Source: Dromaius novaehollandiae (lineage: Eukaryota > Chordata > Aves > Casuariiformes > Dromaiidae). Taken from it: a DNA stretch of 64,000 nt. Numbering within the stretch: position 1 is the first letter of the stretch; every line of letters begins with the position of its first letter. Below, one piece after another: positions 47,751-60,660 of the stretch. The DNA is taken from NCBI RefSeq assembly GCF_036370855.1, contig NC_088098.1:141380721-141444720 (forward strand). Direction: 5' to 3'. The notes beneath the pieces are model-generated. The model saw nothing but the letters and a program-made list of their open reading frames with translations. It was not told the origin of the DNA and did no database searches. The translations under genes were made by a program, and so were the position numbers.

Positions 47751-50700
47751 ACGTGCTTTTTATCACCTGTATGCATGATAGTTACAGTTTTTATTTTAAT
47801 TCCCTTAATGTTGCATAGCATACAAGAAAGTGTTTTATCTTAAATAATGTTTGCTGAGATCTATGTTAATTTCTTGTCCTTAAATTTCTCCCATTGAAAT
47901 TTATGAATTATCATAGAGACATCTACCTCCAAATATAATAGCTGAGAATGCCAATTAAAATACAACAGCAGGAGAACGCTGTTATTTAGTCACTGCAGTA
48001 TTTTAAAAACAACAACAAAAAAATATTTTTTGAGAGTGGAGGATGATTGTGGCATATGAATTGAGGCCCATCCCATATCTTTTTCTCAGTGAGTGAAAGT
48101 GTGACAAAATCACACTTGTCATCTGAAAAAAAAAGTGACATTCTTCAATTCTCTTTAATTTATACAAATTCATCCCAGCACCACAATATGAAGGTACATG
48201 TCCACTTCGTCTTTGGAATGATCAATGTTAGGACCAACATAGGTTATTGCAAAGGATTGCTAAATACATGTAAATGGTTGCTGTTGAAATTCAAAATGAA
48301 ATGCACTGAGATAAACTCAGTTACTCTTTATCTAGATATAAAACCACTTTTTTTTCCTTTTGCTAGCCTAAAACCTCAAACAGAATATTAGCATATATTT
48401 TCTTAACACTGAATAATTTGTAAGAATCAGAACTCCCACATAATTAGAAACAAATCCTGTACCAGCACCTTTTATGGAATTGTCACTGGATACAAGACAG
48501 TAGTAAACTTTCACTGTGTGAGGGAAGGATCACCAGGTTTCAGGAGATGACACAAATGAATTACCAAGTTCCATAGGGCAAAGAGCTGTATCTCTGGGTG
48601 GAAAGTCACATGATAGGCCAAGGAAACAGGAATCTGCAATCTAGATGAAGCATTGGTAGCCCCAAAGTACAATTCTTCCCATCTTTCTGTTGTCTTCCCT
48701 TGGTCCTGGACTACACAAACAGCTCCAGTATGATGGAGTCATATTCTGCTACATGTTGGTCTGATTCACTTGGTTTGACAACTTCTGTATATATATATAT
48801 ATGTTTCGGTGACTTGTAGCCCCCGAAACAGGGGACACAAATTCCTCATGAACTTTTATCTACTGATGTGAGTCGATTTTATGGATAATATATTGGTGAC
48901 AGAAGAACTAGAGGCAACTATAATAGTAATGAAAAAATGAAGGGGCAGGAAGCTTGTACAGCTATTTTTCACATGCACACACATACGCCCACACACATAT
49001 ACACATTTGTATATACCTATATCTATTACTATATCTATCGGTCTGTCTGTCATCTTTCTATCTTGCACCAGTAAGAGAAAACTGGCAGGAAAAAAACCTT
49101 CCCCACTGACTCTGGTAAATCTACCTATCTCTGACACCACATGGATTTACTGGCAACATCTATATCAGTCTATGAAATGGGCTATGCCTGAGGCCAACTG
49201 TCATGGCACAGCTATACGCTTCTACTCCCTAGAACAAGGAGGCTATATCCATACTTCGTGGATACGATTCCTTTCCCATGTTGTCCTCCATGCCCAAGCA
49301 CTGTCCATGCCCAAGCAGTACCTGAGAGAGTGTTAGATAATCCAGACCAAAAGTTGACTAGGAAGAGTGCTAAAAAATTAATAATATGGATGTCCATGTG
49401 ACAGTATTTGGAACTGTGACCTGTCCATGCTTAGTTTACAAGTATAGACATAGCAAAGGACTGTCCAGAGTTCCAACCAATTCAGTAGTTAGACACCTAA
49501 GCAATTAATTAATATCTGTATATTGAGAGCAAATATACGTCATGATGAGTAGCACACACTTCTCTTTACAAATTTCTGTAAACAGCCTAAAAGAAAAAGC
49601 TGGAGAGATAAGGATTAACCATTAAAATAAAAACAGGCAGTTAAAAACAAATTCTGTAAGAGCTACAAAATATTAGAGATGTCAAAATAGGAAATTAGAT
49701 TTATTAAATACTCCACCCCCCAAGAAAAAGAAACTAAATTAAGAAAGTGATTCAGGACGTATGTGTGTAATAATTGTCCAAATGTGATTAAAGTCTGAAA
49801 ATATAACACAGCTTGCAGAAAGAAAAAAAGAAGTATCATTCAAACAACAATGCAGGAAACAGGCAGAGCAGTTGGATGAAGCTGAGATTTATTTGAATGT
49901 TTGCTATCAGCTACCTGTGTCCTAAGCCACAACATTTGGGTTTAGATCCAAATGGCTATGAAGCTCAGCTATGTCTGCATATGAAAAAATTTTCATTGAA
50001 ATTCTGTTATCATGCAATAGTCAGCAAATGAGGTGTGGCAATCTCAGTTTCATAAGTAGCTGTTAGCAGAAGATATGTTTATCTTGTGAGACAGATCAAA
50101 TGTGAGGGACTTCTAGGCAATTGATAATCACTAGAAGTATGTTTATTAAAACTCTTTAGTTAGTATCAACCTAGCAGACTTAATTATGAAGTCTACTTCT
50201 TTGACAAAAGCTAGAACTCCTTAGTAATTTAAAGGGAAACCAAAAAAAGTAAGGATTTTTGAGGTCTATTTCCACCAGTGGGAGATTTGGAATAAGGTAA
50301 GGGTCATGGATGAGTACTTTTTAATGTCCTCGCTCCAAAGAGGTGTGAGGTGGGACGATTGACACGAGTTCTCCATCAGGGCTATATATATATTAAAAAA
50401 AAAAAAAACACTTTAGCATTTGCAAAACTTTTTAGGAAAGCATTTTAATGTCAACTCATTCTAGTTACTTTCTTTGCATGTTTGCAGGAATGTCATGACC
50501 TTCTGGCAGCCTCCAACACTTTAACTGCTCTTTACATGTTACTGTACCTCGATTTCCACTTTTAAAACACAGTTTGTATGATCTCAGTAGAAAAAGCTTT
50601 CATTTTGTTAGCTTAATTTCCTATTGAATTGTGCCTCCCCCCCCCCCCCCCCCCAGTCCTATTTGGTTGACAAAGATGCCTTTTTCTCTGGTTTCCATTG

Positions 50701-52269
50701 TGAGAAGTAAGAAAAAATGGCAGGCAAGCCCATCTGACAGAGAAACATTGCTTGACAGCAAAGACGCCAAGTATGTATTAAAGGCTTAATATTAAACTAT
50801 TGTACCTGACTGAAAAGATTCCTCTAACTGAATACAAGTACTAAGATACTCAGACCCAGATCCTCAACAGCGACATGACATCTAAATAATCTAAATAGTC
50901 TTGAACAGCTAGGTAAAAGACAATAAAATAAAAAATTAATTTATTAATTAAAAAATTAATTACTGGAAGGTAGAAAACAAGGTTTACTTCAATAACCAGT
51001 TTTAACCCTTAAACACTTACAAATACAAAGCTATCAGTTTAATTACCACATATGAGAAAACTTGTCATTTTAACTATTAATCTCACAAAACAAAGGTTGT
51101 TTTACCTGGAAAACTACCACAGATGTTTTAATAACTCCTTAATAATTATAATATTTCTCTAGTTTGTTTATTTCATTGTATTATAATAGATACACTACAG
51201 GAACCAAAAGTTTTTGAGTGGTGGAATCCCAAAATATTATTTGAGTTTGGTTTTTTTTTTTTTTAATGCTAAGGAGTGACATTCTCCTGAATCTGTAATT
51301 AATGGGGACTGAAAAATAGATTTAGGGTGGTATAAATAGAATTTTTTGTTTCAATACAGATGATTTTCAATCCACTGCATTTAGTCCACACTTACTATCA
51401 ACTGCCTCTAAATGAAGCTGAATTTTACGTGATAGCTGCATAGAAATGATAGAAATGGTGAAATATGTGAATTTCATATTGATTTTGAGACTTAACTCAT
51501 ATTCCTTTGAGATTTGCTAACAGGATAAAATATTTTAACTTCAGCTTGTTAGCTTCATGCTATCAATGCTTGTCACCACTTTTCTTCAGCCCTGAGCCAC
51601 TTGTCATTTTGAAGTCAACAAACTGCTTGATATATATATTTTTTTTCTTTAGAAAGAGAGATTCTGAAAAGGAAAATAAATAGTACAATTCAATACGTGA
51701 AACAAAAGATAAATTGTACGTGCGGGATCAGCTCCTTGGCAAAATTTAGTGGAATTAAGTGAAAATGTATCCGGTAATGCAAATTATGGAAATGAATTCT
51801 AAATTTGTGCTAGTCCCTTGTTATAGAAGTCCAAGAAATATATTGTCTGCTCAACTGACCTGGGAATTTTGAAAGAAACAACCTCTTTCTGAGTATTTTC
51901 ATTTGATCTGCCTCTAGTCACTTAGAATTTGTGAGCAAACAGTATTGGGATGATTTTCTCTCTCTTTTTTTAAGTTTCTTTTTCAGTCCTCTAAAATATT
52001 GAGGATAAATATATGAATCGTGAGGAGAGTACACATCATGGGGATTAACTTGGACGCGCCATTAAGATGATCGATGGCTGGTTACCAGTTAAACTATTTC
52101 TCTGCACTGTGCCTCCCCTGTCCTCAGCCCTGTGTCTACATGCAAATATCATCTGAGAAAATAAACTTGAAAGACTTGGAAAAGTCCAATTTCACAGAAT
52201 CTGTAAATTCCCCTTATAACAAGTGCCCCTCGCCCCCCAAAAATCAAAACAAAAAAAAATCAGATATAG
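47751..52269. other. Non-coding DNA with simple repeats
   Basis: No gene recognised. Contains (TA)n at 48788-48802, cryptic CA/TA-rich sequence at about 48970-49050, a short tandem repeat of CCATGCCCAAGCA near 49288-49318, and an 18-base C run at 50637-50654. The open frame 49007-49336 begins in the simple repeat and is not credible. Confidence 0.5.
50637..50654. repeat. Poly(C) run of 18
   Basis: Uninterrupted C run in A+T-rich DNA. The length is prone to sequencing error. Confidence 0.9.
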
Positions 52270-52740
52270 GAATTCAAATAGAAATTCATGAAGGTACCGC
52301 TGACAGCGGGCAGCAAGAGGTCCCCGGCAGGGCAGTGCGGAGGCCTGGCCCAGGCCTGGCCCACCTGCTCTCCGTGCTGCCATCACACCGCCCCAGCACC
52401 TCTTCGGGCCTCCTGGCCGCACCTGGCCCCCTTCCCCCCGCCAGCCCCCAGCCTCGTCCCGGCACTGCAGGCCACTCGCGGCCGTGGTACTTCATGGCAG
52501 TGTCTCAAAGGCCTGGCGCCTCCTCCAGGCCAGGGCTTCCTGCACCGTGGCGCCTGGGAGAGGTGGGGAAAGCGGTGGGTGCACAGAAAGAAGCGAAGCA
52601 GTGAGCAGGGTGTGAGGGAAAGGTGCTGACGGCTCGGGAAGACATGGGTCCCCGTGGGTCAGTTGTGGTGCCAGGACCCAGTCGGGTTTGACCACGGAAC
52701 AGCACTGAGCTGGGGTGGCTCAAAATTCACAGCAGGCTCC
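52270..52740. other. G+C-rich island, unclassified
   Basis: A sharp jump in G+C with CpG-containing words (CGCGGCCGTGG near 52480) and open frames on both strands (52074-52604 and 52288-52629 plus; 52192-52422, 52286-52495 and 52492-52723 minus). None shows a domain. It could be an unmethylated CpG-rich element, an old dispersed repeat, or the edge of an unannotated first exon. No family named. Confidence 0.45.
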
Positions 52741-52775
52741 TTGACATAAACATCTGCCTAACTGCTTTTTTTTTT

Positions 52776-52798
52776 TCTCTCTCTCTCTCTCTCTCTCT
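52776..52798. repeat. (TC)n microsatellite
   Basis: About eleven TC units after a T run. Confidence 0.9.
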
Positions 52799-52829
52799 TT
52801 TTTCCCCCTCTTTCCCCAAATAGGGGGCT

Positions 52830-53075
52830 TCTAAATCTCTGCGGACAACAAAAAGAAATCGCCATAATAATTTCAGAATGGAGGACATCTCCTAGCCTCC
52901 ATCTAAAAATGGCACCATTTTGGCTGATCTTTTGAAACAGCACCCTGAGCGTTGGAAAGGCCGTCGGTAGGAGATGAGCAAAATTATAAGAAGGTGAAAA
53001 CGGGCCATACGATGTTAAAAAATGGCTGGTTTTGTCAGGCATCATTAGCATCCCACATTATAATGTTATGAAGCT
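52830..53075. other. Unexplained gene-less block, possible conserved non-coding element
   Basis: High-complexity sequence of moderate G+C (AATGGAGGACATCTCC, AAAATGGCACCATTTTGGCT, GTCAGGCATCATTAGCATCC) wedged between the simple repeat and an ancient LINE. It has no codon structure and no repeat family I recognise. It includes the near-palindrome AAAATGGCACCATTTT. A conserved regulatory element is possible but only alignment could show it. Confidence 0.3.
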
Positions 53076-53149
53076 GTTTTTTTGTGTGTGTGGATGCCGT
53101 TTAGTGTCCCTTTCCTCTAATGAGCATTTGTCTGATAATTTAGATATTC

Positions 53150-54005
53150 GATGGGTTATAGTGTCAGGAAAATCAGAGCTGGAAAAGGCTATTACATATG
53201 ATTTAGCCATAGCTGTGCACTGAAGTAGCACCAAGTACACTTAGACCTTTCAGGCAGATATTTATCTATCCTCTTTTTTATAACCTTTTATGAAGGTTAT
53301 AACCTCTCCCATTAACATCTGACATCTAAAAAGTCTCATTTTTTTCTAATGCGTACTCTGAAATTTTCTTACTGAAGAAAAGCAAAAAATAGATAGATTT
53401 CTTCCAGTCCAAACCCCCACAGACATGGAAAAAATCTTTCACTGTTCTGTCTGTGTAAATTATTTAGATACTTGAAAACTATTATCATGTCCTCACCCTT
53501 TAACCTTCTTATATTTAAACTTAACAAGTACTGTTCTTTCAACTTCTCTCAACTATTTTTGTTGTACACTGGTAGGCACGCGACCCAGGTTTTCCAAAAT
53601 CTTGAAATGTGATGCCCAAAACTGGATAGAGTGTTTCCTTTGAGGCTCCCTTATTGGATGATGTAACTGCATTTTGTTTCTTTTCTATGAGATTTGTCAT
53701 TTTTTGAATTAAAATAACAATAGTGCCCTCAAACACCACTTGTGGTTTATTAACCAGTTATAGTGGCATACACATTTTGTAATTATATTCAACTCCCCAT
53801 CATCAAACTCATTAATGGAAATATTGAATAAATCTCACTCTTCAGAGAACCCACTTTAATTACCAGTCCACTTAGATAGCAAATGAATGAGAGTTATATT
53901 TGCAATTAGTTGTGTGTCCAATATATGATGCTTTTGGTCAGACCATACCTCCTTAGAATGATTATGAAAAATACTCTATAGGATAGCCCTTCCTAAAGCC
54001 AAGGT
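53150..54005 (-). mobile_element. Ancient CR1/L3-type LINE fragment, antisense
   Basis: On the + strand the blocks come in reverse-complement LINE order: ATCAGAGCTGGAAAAGGC, then TTATCATGTCCTCACCCTTT, TACTGTTCTTTCAACTTCTC and GTGATGCCCAAAACTGGATA, then CATCATCAAACTCATTAATG. These match the CR1/L3 3' coding end and tail as seen in many amniotes (ACTGTTATCATGTC..., AGTTCTTTCAACC..., GTGGTGCCCAAAACTGGACA). All frames are broken. Very old by divergence. Confidence 0.75.
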
Positions 54006-54731
54006 AAGTCAGTCACATCTGTGTTTTTCCTCTTCCAGTTGCGTTAGTTATCTGACCAAATAACCCTGAATGTGGATATCATTCATCTGTACATGTATAC
54101 ATCCAAATTTGAGGATGTGAGGATGTGTAGGAAAATGTATTTTCACTTTCCTTTCAGACAATGTGAATTCCTGCAAAGGAAAAGATGAAACCTTGATGTG
54201 TTGAATTTTTCTTCATTAAAACCGTCTGGAGAACATCAATGTCAACACCTTAAAAATAGAATTTAAAAAGAGAACTAGTTACCATATTAAAAGACTGACA
54301 TACTAATGAAAATCAGGAGACTGTGTTTTCTTCTCCTTTTATTTCCAGGCTGTAGGACATGTTGAAATTCAAACTAAAAAGAAGGAAAAACATTTTAAAT
54401 CTAACTTTCCTCCTTTTTATTTATTTTTTGATAGCTTTATTAAAACCTCAGTGAAGGGTATCCTCAAGGACACTTTTAGGACCTGCTAGGTTGATTTATT
54501 TTTAGTGAAGCTAGTCACATAACTGTGAATAAGTGCATTTCAGTGAAAATATTGTCAGTTTGATTTTTGTTCTCTCTTGACCTACTCCTCACAGGTATAC
54601 AATACCTTGAATGACTGAATGACAATTTAAGATGAGATTTAAAAATTACAACTTGACAGGACAGTGAAACCATATATTCAATAGATTATGAATTTTCTTG
54701 CAACTTAGGAGAATTTTTGCTGTGAGAACAG

Positions 54732-54753
54732 AAAAAAAAAAAAAAAAAAAAAA
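54732..54753. repeat. Poly(A) run of 22
   Basis: Uninterrupted A run. No recognisable retroposed sequence precedes it. Confidence 0.85.
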
Positions 54754-55034
54754 GCAAACCAAAACATTTTGTTAGTCAAACAAAGAAAAATGGGAAAACA
54801 AAAATTGGAAAGAATACTTTGGAAAAACTGTATGTATATATGCACACCATTACTTTTTTTTTTTTCCTTTCCAGTACTAGATTTTCCCACATATGTTAGA
54901 TCTTTCCTCGCACAAAATTTGTTGGATTCTAGCATTTATGGATAGACTTCCTGACTTTTTTGGTCACAATGTTGGCTGGAGACAGGAATAGCAGAGATAA
55001 GTGAGGGGATGATTGTGTGTTGCAGCCATGGCTC

Positions 55035-55051
55035 TTTTTTTTTTTTTTTTT
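55035..55051. repeat. Poly(T) run of 17
   Basis: Uninterrupted T run after CATGGCTC. Low-complexity sequence. Confidence 0.85.
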
Positions 55052-58000
55052 ATGGACTCCATTTTTATGTAACTTTATCTGTTTTTTAGAGGTTAATTTA
55101 AGAGGTTAAATCTTTTAAACTCATATAATTTGCCTGATTGATCATGTATGTGACAGTAGAATAACTGAAGACTAATATTATTCTGTAGCAACAGACCATG
55201 TTGTAGAGCCGCTGTCTTAGTTCATTCATGATCTCACTGTGTTTCTTTTAGGTGCCATGATGTTAATTGCTTGCTTGGATGTATTTCTCTCTTCTTATTC
55301 CTGTTTCTTTTTTTTCTCCTACAACTATTGCTTTGTTTAAAAAACATAAATTGAAACATCAGAATTAAAATAAGGATAGTGGTATAAAAGTTAGTTAGAG
55401 AGGAATTAGAAAAGTGATGTTACTCTGTTAAGTCTTCTTTTCTATTGTGCATAGGTAGTAGTTTGACAGTGTTTTAGAATAGTAAGCTACAGGCAGTTTG
55501 GGGGTTTAGTAAAACCAAAAAAAGAATTTTATTTAAACTGCTCAGAAAAGTTGATGATTCAATAGTTCTTCCTAGTTGCTGGTCTCCAAAGTGCACACAG
55601 CAGAAAGGAAATAAGAATTGCGCTGCCTGTTCCTTACTTCCTCTTCCCCACGTAGAAAGGCACACCAAGAAATTTAAGCTCCCATAAAGGACTGCGATTG
55701 CAAAGTGCTAATAAATGACACATAACATTTCCTTGAGAAGTAAGACCATTTTCTCATGGTACCTTTTCTGTGAATTAGCTATATCTATACAATATAGCAA
55801 CTAATTGCTATAGCTTGCAAAGCTTACACCTTCAGAATTACTACAGCATGAACCTCAAAAATTAGAAGCTAGAGCCTCAATTCGTTCAAATCAGTTACCT
55901 CAACGGACTTTGATGACTTAACTGAGTCCTAGGGAATCTGCTCCATTTTAATATTTTTGTTAGCCTTCACAATAGTTGGAAATTTAACTAATTCACAGAG
56001 ATATTCTGAACAGGCAATTCATACACCATCAACTTAAAATACTAGTCAGCTGCCAGTTGTTCCTACAATGTGTGAATATTGTCTTTTTCTTGGAGCCCAT
56101 GAGATAGTGGTCCTATGATAAAATCTAAAAGTGAAGTTTGTTCTATACAGAAATACATCTTAGGGTGGGATGTGAGACATGGGATATCAAGCCATACTGG
56201 CTAAGGTGTCTGTATATAATGAGAGGAGGAAGGGTTTTCTACCTAAAGGTGGTTAGAATAAGATAAGCATGAAAAATCAGAGAGCTGCAGTCTGATTTGT
56301 AATATGGCAGCATCCCATGAAAATGACTTAGAAGTGAAATAGAATATACAACTTGAGCGATCTCTTTTGCCTCCAGCATCATGCAGTCTTCTGACTGGGT
56401 CCAACAGAAGCCAGAATTGGTCCTAATGATTTTTTTCCTCATGTATATTTTTGCTTGCTATAATTTTATTAAATAAATATATCCAGATTAGCATTTTAAA
56501 ATACCCATATTCAGAATATTTTAGAAGCTAAATAATGTCAATATAATTTTCTAGCATATTAAACTGAGTCGGGCTGTAAACAGCAACTACATACATAAGA
56601 GCTGTGAAAGTCATCACCCACTAAAGATCTGATGGTCAGCACCTTTGTATTACTCCAATTATTAGCCCAGTGGTTAATCAAATCTGCAAAGCACATCTGG
56701 CTGTTTTTCAAAAAGCTGTTTTATCTAGAGTGGTACAATAGGACAAGCACAAGCAGATAATAGGTCTGGCATTCCTGGCTGAGGAACACATTAAGCCCTC
56801 TTGAACAATCAGTATAACGCAACAGTGAAATTAATGCGTGATAATATGACTTTAATTTTGTTTTTTAACATTTAATATTAATATGACACATTTTTAAATT
56901 AATTCCTTTTCACTCATGCTTGATAAATATGCTTAATATAGAGCTTGAACATGATACTTATATTCCAAGAATAATACTTTATTTAAAGTATTGTACAGAG
57001 GATATGTACTGTATAGAAGCATTTAGATTCCATCAAAACTAAAGCCATTCTTCATGGATTTTGTCAGAAAACAAGTTTCTGAAACACCACGAGAAACAAG
57101 AGAAGTTCTTTTTCAATCAACTTTTCGAGAACTGAAGCAACTCACAGAAAGATTGATACCAGAAAAGGTACACAAGGGAGGAAAGTGGTAGTTCTCTTGA
57201 TATCTACTCATTAAGCTCTAATTTCCATAGACCCCATGCTTAATTGAGATGATCAGTCACTCAGATAAGCAATACATATGTCATCTATAATCCGCCAACA
57301 GACGCTAACAACACCCTCTTGCTCCAATAAGTAATAGCATTGAGACGGAAAATTCTGCCAAGAAAATAGAAATTCTTAATATAAGTGTTAATTCTGAGGG
57401 GACTAAGGGAAGTGTCAGCAAGACACCAAACAGGCAGGAATCTGGCTTCCTGTGGGGCTGCTTCTTGAATTGCAGCATTTAAGATCTTGCACTATGAAAA
57501 GTGACAACTACCCTCAACCATTCTGAAGTAAAAAGCCTGCATATCTGCGGTTCCTCCTTCTTGTGACGTTTTCTTGATAAGGAAACTTTCTGTAGTCAGC
57601 CAGTTTCTCAAGAGGATAAGAAAAAAGCCATCCTGTGGTTATAGTAACAGACTTCCAGTGTGACCTCTGACTGATTGCTCCACCTCTCATCAGTGCTTTT
57701 CTAGATGGCAGATTAGGGTGGCTGATGACATAGGGCCTGGAACCTTATTTTCATGTCACTATTCCTGTTCTTAAAACCAAGATGGGTTCAGTTTTGTTAA
57801 AACAATTCACTTAAAGCCTTTAAGTCCACAAAGCACTTATGCAAATGTTTAATTTTAAACATGTGAATAGTACTATTAACTTTGATGGGACTATTCACAT
57901 AGCTAAAGCTTAGGACATGCTTAAGTGCTTTGCTAATAACAGTGAAAGAAGGGGAAAGAACACCCATGACCTCCATTTATGTTATTGCTTCATTTTTTTT

Positions 58001-58134
58001 TATTTATAGGCTCCTTTATGGCATTCATCATCACACTATTGGAGCATGTCAAGAATATTAATATTGCCATTCATTTGCCTTTGCTTGACAACTGATGTGC
58101 TTCAGAAAAAGAGAGGATCCTGTGGAATGCTAGA

Positions 58135-58146
58135 TAGCTTCTGTAG
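58135..58146. repeat. 12-bp flanking duplication, left copy (TAGCTTCTGTAG)
   Basis: Ends directly at the TG of the 5' LTR; the identical 12 bases follow the CA of the 3' LTR at 62022-62033. Retroviral duplications are normally 4-6 bp, so 12 is unusually long. Confidence 0.85.
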
Positions 58147-58575
58147 TGAGGACACCTGCAGCAGATCTGGTGAGGAGTCAGTGGCTGGCAGAGTATGCGG
58201 TAGCAGGCCCAGCGTGTGAAACTACACACTGACCAAATTCCCATGAGGGCCAGGCAGGCATATTCTGTTTTGTCAACAATATCTAGCTGCTGCCAGAACA
58301 GCAGCTCTTCAAGGTTAGCACAGCTGAGATAAGGAAACAGTTCTAGTAGATTTAAGGGCCCCTTAGGAACAATGAGTCGAGTCCCGCCTGGGCATCCGAC
58401 CCGTGCATCTGAGCTGTGCCTCCAGCGGCCTTCCATCGGCGACCCCTCTGTGCGATTCCCAGGGCTCCCTGTGCAGCTTGGAGTGTAAGTAAGTCCTTTA
58501 TTAAACCTATCCAGTTTAAATCCTTATGAAGCGTCTCCACTGGTAGCCGACCCTCTCTTGCCCACCTTGCGGTCA
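58147..58575 (+). repeat. 5' LTR of ERV-L-like element (429 bp)
   Basis: TGAGGACACC...GGTCA, aligned along its length with 61599-62021. A long shared block includes TTCCCATGAGGGCCAGGCAG and GGGCCCCTTAGGAACAATGA. The last third (58490-58550) is the most diverged and holds indels. No convincing TATA or AATAAA was found in this copy. Confidence 0.9.
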
Positions 58576-58578
58576 CAT

Positions 58579-58596
58579 TTGCATAGTCAGCAGGAT
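58579..58596 (+). other. Primer binding site, serine tRNA type
   Basis: TTGCATAGTCAGCAGGAT starts three bases after the LTR. It differs at three positions from TGGCGTAGTCGGCAGGAT, the complement of the common serine tRNA 3' end; two of the three are CG-to-CA changes, the usual CpG decay. Confidence 0.75.
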
Positions 58597-59800
58597 ACCA
58601 GTGTGGAGATGCCTCTTTGGGGGCAAAAAGACAAGGGGGAGGCGGGGAGCCGTGTTCCCGGGTGGCCCGTTATGGGTCGGTGGGCACCCATGGCTTGCAA
58701 GCTGGTGGGGTGGATCACCGCCGCAGCATGCCCAGAGCTATAGGGTGAGCCAAGAGTTTCCCCAGAGCAGCTAGTGGAACTGGTGTCCCAGCTCTGGCTG
58801 CAAAAAACAGGGCTGATGGTGTGAAAGGCAGCAGGGGAACTGGGGTGGACCTTCCTGACTGCGCTCCGCACCCAGGACGAGGTGCTGTTGACACAGCACC
58901 AGTGAATTAGGCAGTTGGAAAGTGATCTTGAAGCCTCTGAGGAGGCTCGACAAATGACCCAGGAGGCTGCGACTACAACTGCAGATTGAGGTGAAAAGCT
59001 GGAGCACCAATGTGCTGTTAGGGCCGCCCGCATTGCAAACTGCCAGTGGCAACAGGGTTGGTGGCAAGAGGTCTGTCCCCTGGCTGTGTGGGCATTGGTG
59101 CGAAAAGCGGATTGGGATCCAGAAACTTGGGATGGAAATGTCTAGGACCCTGATGAGGCCCTCCGCTCGGAGTCAGACACAGGGCATGAGGGGGAAGCAG
59201 TGACTCACTGGACCAAATGCAGCCAATTTGTAATGGATCACAACTACTTATAATTTTAAAGCATCAGAGCTGCAGGATATGCAGGGGTGCTACAGGCAGC
59301 AGCTCCATGAAGGGTTATTAGAGCAGCTGTTAAGGTTGTGAGATGATGGGACAGAGACATTTCATTTTACTAGAGAGGAGCTTGGTAGGATGAGGGCTCT
59401 GTCCCAGCATCCCAGGTTGCACAACACCCTCCGCACCCTGCAGCAGCAAAGCCAAAACGTTTCCCCTGCCCTGTTGAAGCAGGTCCTGGGTGCAGTGCAA
59501 TTAACCTGGCCAACTGCCATGGACATAGATGACGGGCTCACCGGGTGGACTGCTATTGCAGCACGGATAAACCAGCTGCAGCAATTAGGAATGTTGTCCG
59601 GAATCTGTTCCGCTGCAAACTGCCTCTCCCCATCTTAAGGCGATGGTGCTACTTGTGATTGGTGGGGGGGCAGGCATGGTGGGGGAAGTTGCAGCACTGC
59701 TGTCTCAGTTAGCAGAGGCATCCTCTGTTAGCAGAGATAGGAAGTCAGGAAACAAGGGGGTAAATGTGTAAAAGAAAAAAAGAGTGAGTGGCGGCACTAC
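58597..59800 (+). pseudogene. gag: gag remains of ERV-L-like element
   Basis: G+C-rich relative to the flanks, with coding-like peptides in shifting frames: E-Q-L-V-E-L-V-S-Q-L-W-L near 58768-58803, then a coiled-coil-like stretch rich in E, Q, L and A at about 58860-59010, and W-Q-Q-G-W-W near 59048-59066. Coiled-coil Gag proteins occur in ERV-L and spumavirus-like elements. The longest open piece is 59390-59638 (82 codons). Several stops interrupt every frame. No zinc knuckle was seen. Assignment to gag rests on position between PBS and pol and on the coiled coil, not on a clear domain match. Confidence 0.6.
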
Positions 59801-59825
59801 GTTCGGAGACCTGCTGTGAGCTGGC

Positions 59826-60660
59826 GTGCCACGGCAGGAGGTGGCCGGTAAACCCAGTGCAGAGCTGCTCAAGTGGTGGCTGCAGCTGCAGCCAGAGCAG
59901 TGCACACAGTGCCCAGGGGTGGGGGAGAGCAGCAAGCAGCCTGGAAAGGGCAAGAGGGGACTCATAACACCCACTGCCCCACTGGCAGCATGCACAGAGG
60001 GGCAGCTGCCAGCAGCACAAAAACAGGCCAGGCAGCATTGCCCCGGCTGTACCCACTTAGATCCACAGCAGTTGAGGACCAAAATACGTTATATCTGCAG
60101 AGGGCAAAAGCCTGTGGAGGTGTGGCAAATTGATTTTATTGGACCTCACTAGGGAGCCAGCAGCACAGATATGTCCTGACTGCTGTAGATACCTGCTCTG
60201 GTCTATTGTATCTCCCCTCCTGCGCTGCAGCTACTCAGACTCATACCATTAAGGCTTTTGAAAACTTGATTGGGTTGTATGGTTCCCTGGTGGAAGTCCA
60301 AAGTGATCAGCGCACTCACTTCACAGTGAATGACATTCAAAATTGGACCGGAGAGCAAGGAATAGCCTGGACATACCACGTACCCTACCATCTGCAAAGG
60401 GCAGGACTGATGGAATGAATGAATGGGCTGCTAAAGCAGCTGTGCAAACTGTCCCCTCCCGTTACCTTCACAGGTTGGAGCAAAAACATTCGTCATGCAA
60501 CTGCCTGCCTCATTGACCAACCACTGCGTGGCTCTACCCTGTATGTTCATTGCAAAGGGGAATCCACTGAGCGGCTGTGTGTGCTTAGAGTGCAACAGCT
60601 GCACCCTCAAGCCTGCCTCCCCAGGTGAGCCATGCCTGGGAGTGCAGGGTGGGATCTGCA
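59826..60660 (+). pseudogene. pol: pol: integrase remains
   Basis: The frame of 59826 carries a C-P-G-C zinc-finger end (60036-60047) and W-Q-I-D-F-I-G-P (60123-60146), the first catalytic Asp block. After a shift near 60150-60164 the frame of 60206 holds the core: V-D-T-C-S-G-L at about 60185-60205, Q-S-D-x-R-T-H-F at about 60299-60322 with the second Asp, and G-L-M-E then a TGA (60416-60418) followed by M-N-G-L-L. The Glu of G-L-x-E is the third catalytic residue, and the TGA stands where an Arg codon is usual, consistent with CGA-to-TGA decay. The S-D-x-G-T-H-F glycine is also changed to Arg. Inactive. Confidence 0.85.

Larger units (their letters stand above)
54006..58134. other. Non-coding DNA, nothing recognised beyond homopolymers
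   Basis: No gene supported. Contains an A run at 54732-54753 and a T run at 55035-55051. The stretch 56540-56900 is rich in TAAT/ATTA words and of even complexity and could be a conserved enhancer, but nothing in the sequence alone proves it. Confidence 0.5.

Noticed and set aside
52074..52604. 176-codon open frame over the G+C-rich island
   Set aside because: Crosses a sharp compositional border with low-complexity proline-rich content and competing frames on both strands.
58490..58515. TTTATTAAA in the 5' LTR as a polyadenylation signal or TATA box
   Set aside because: Not conserved in position or sequence in the 3' LTR, and a reverse-orientation AATAAA is not informative.
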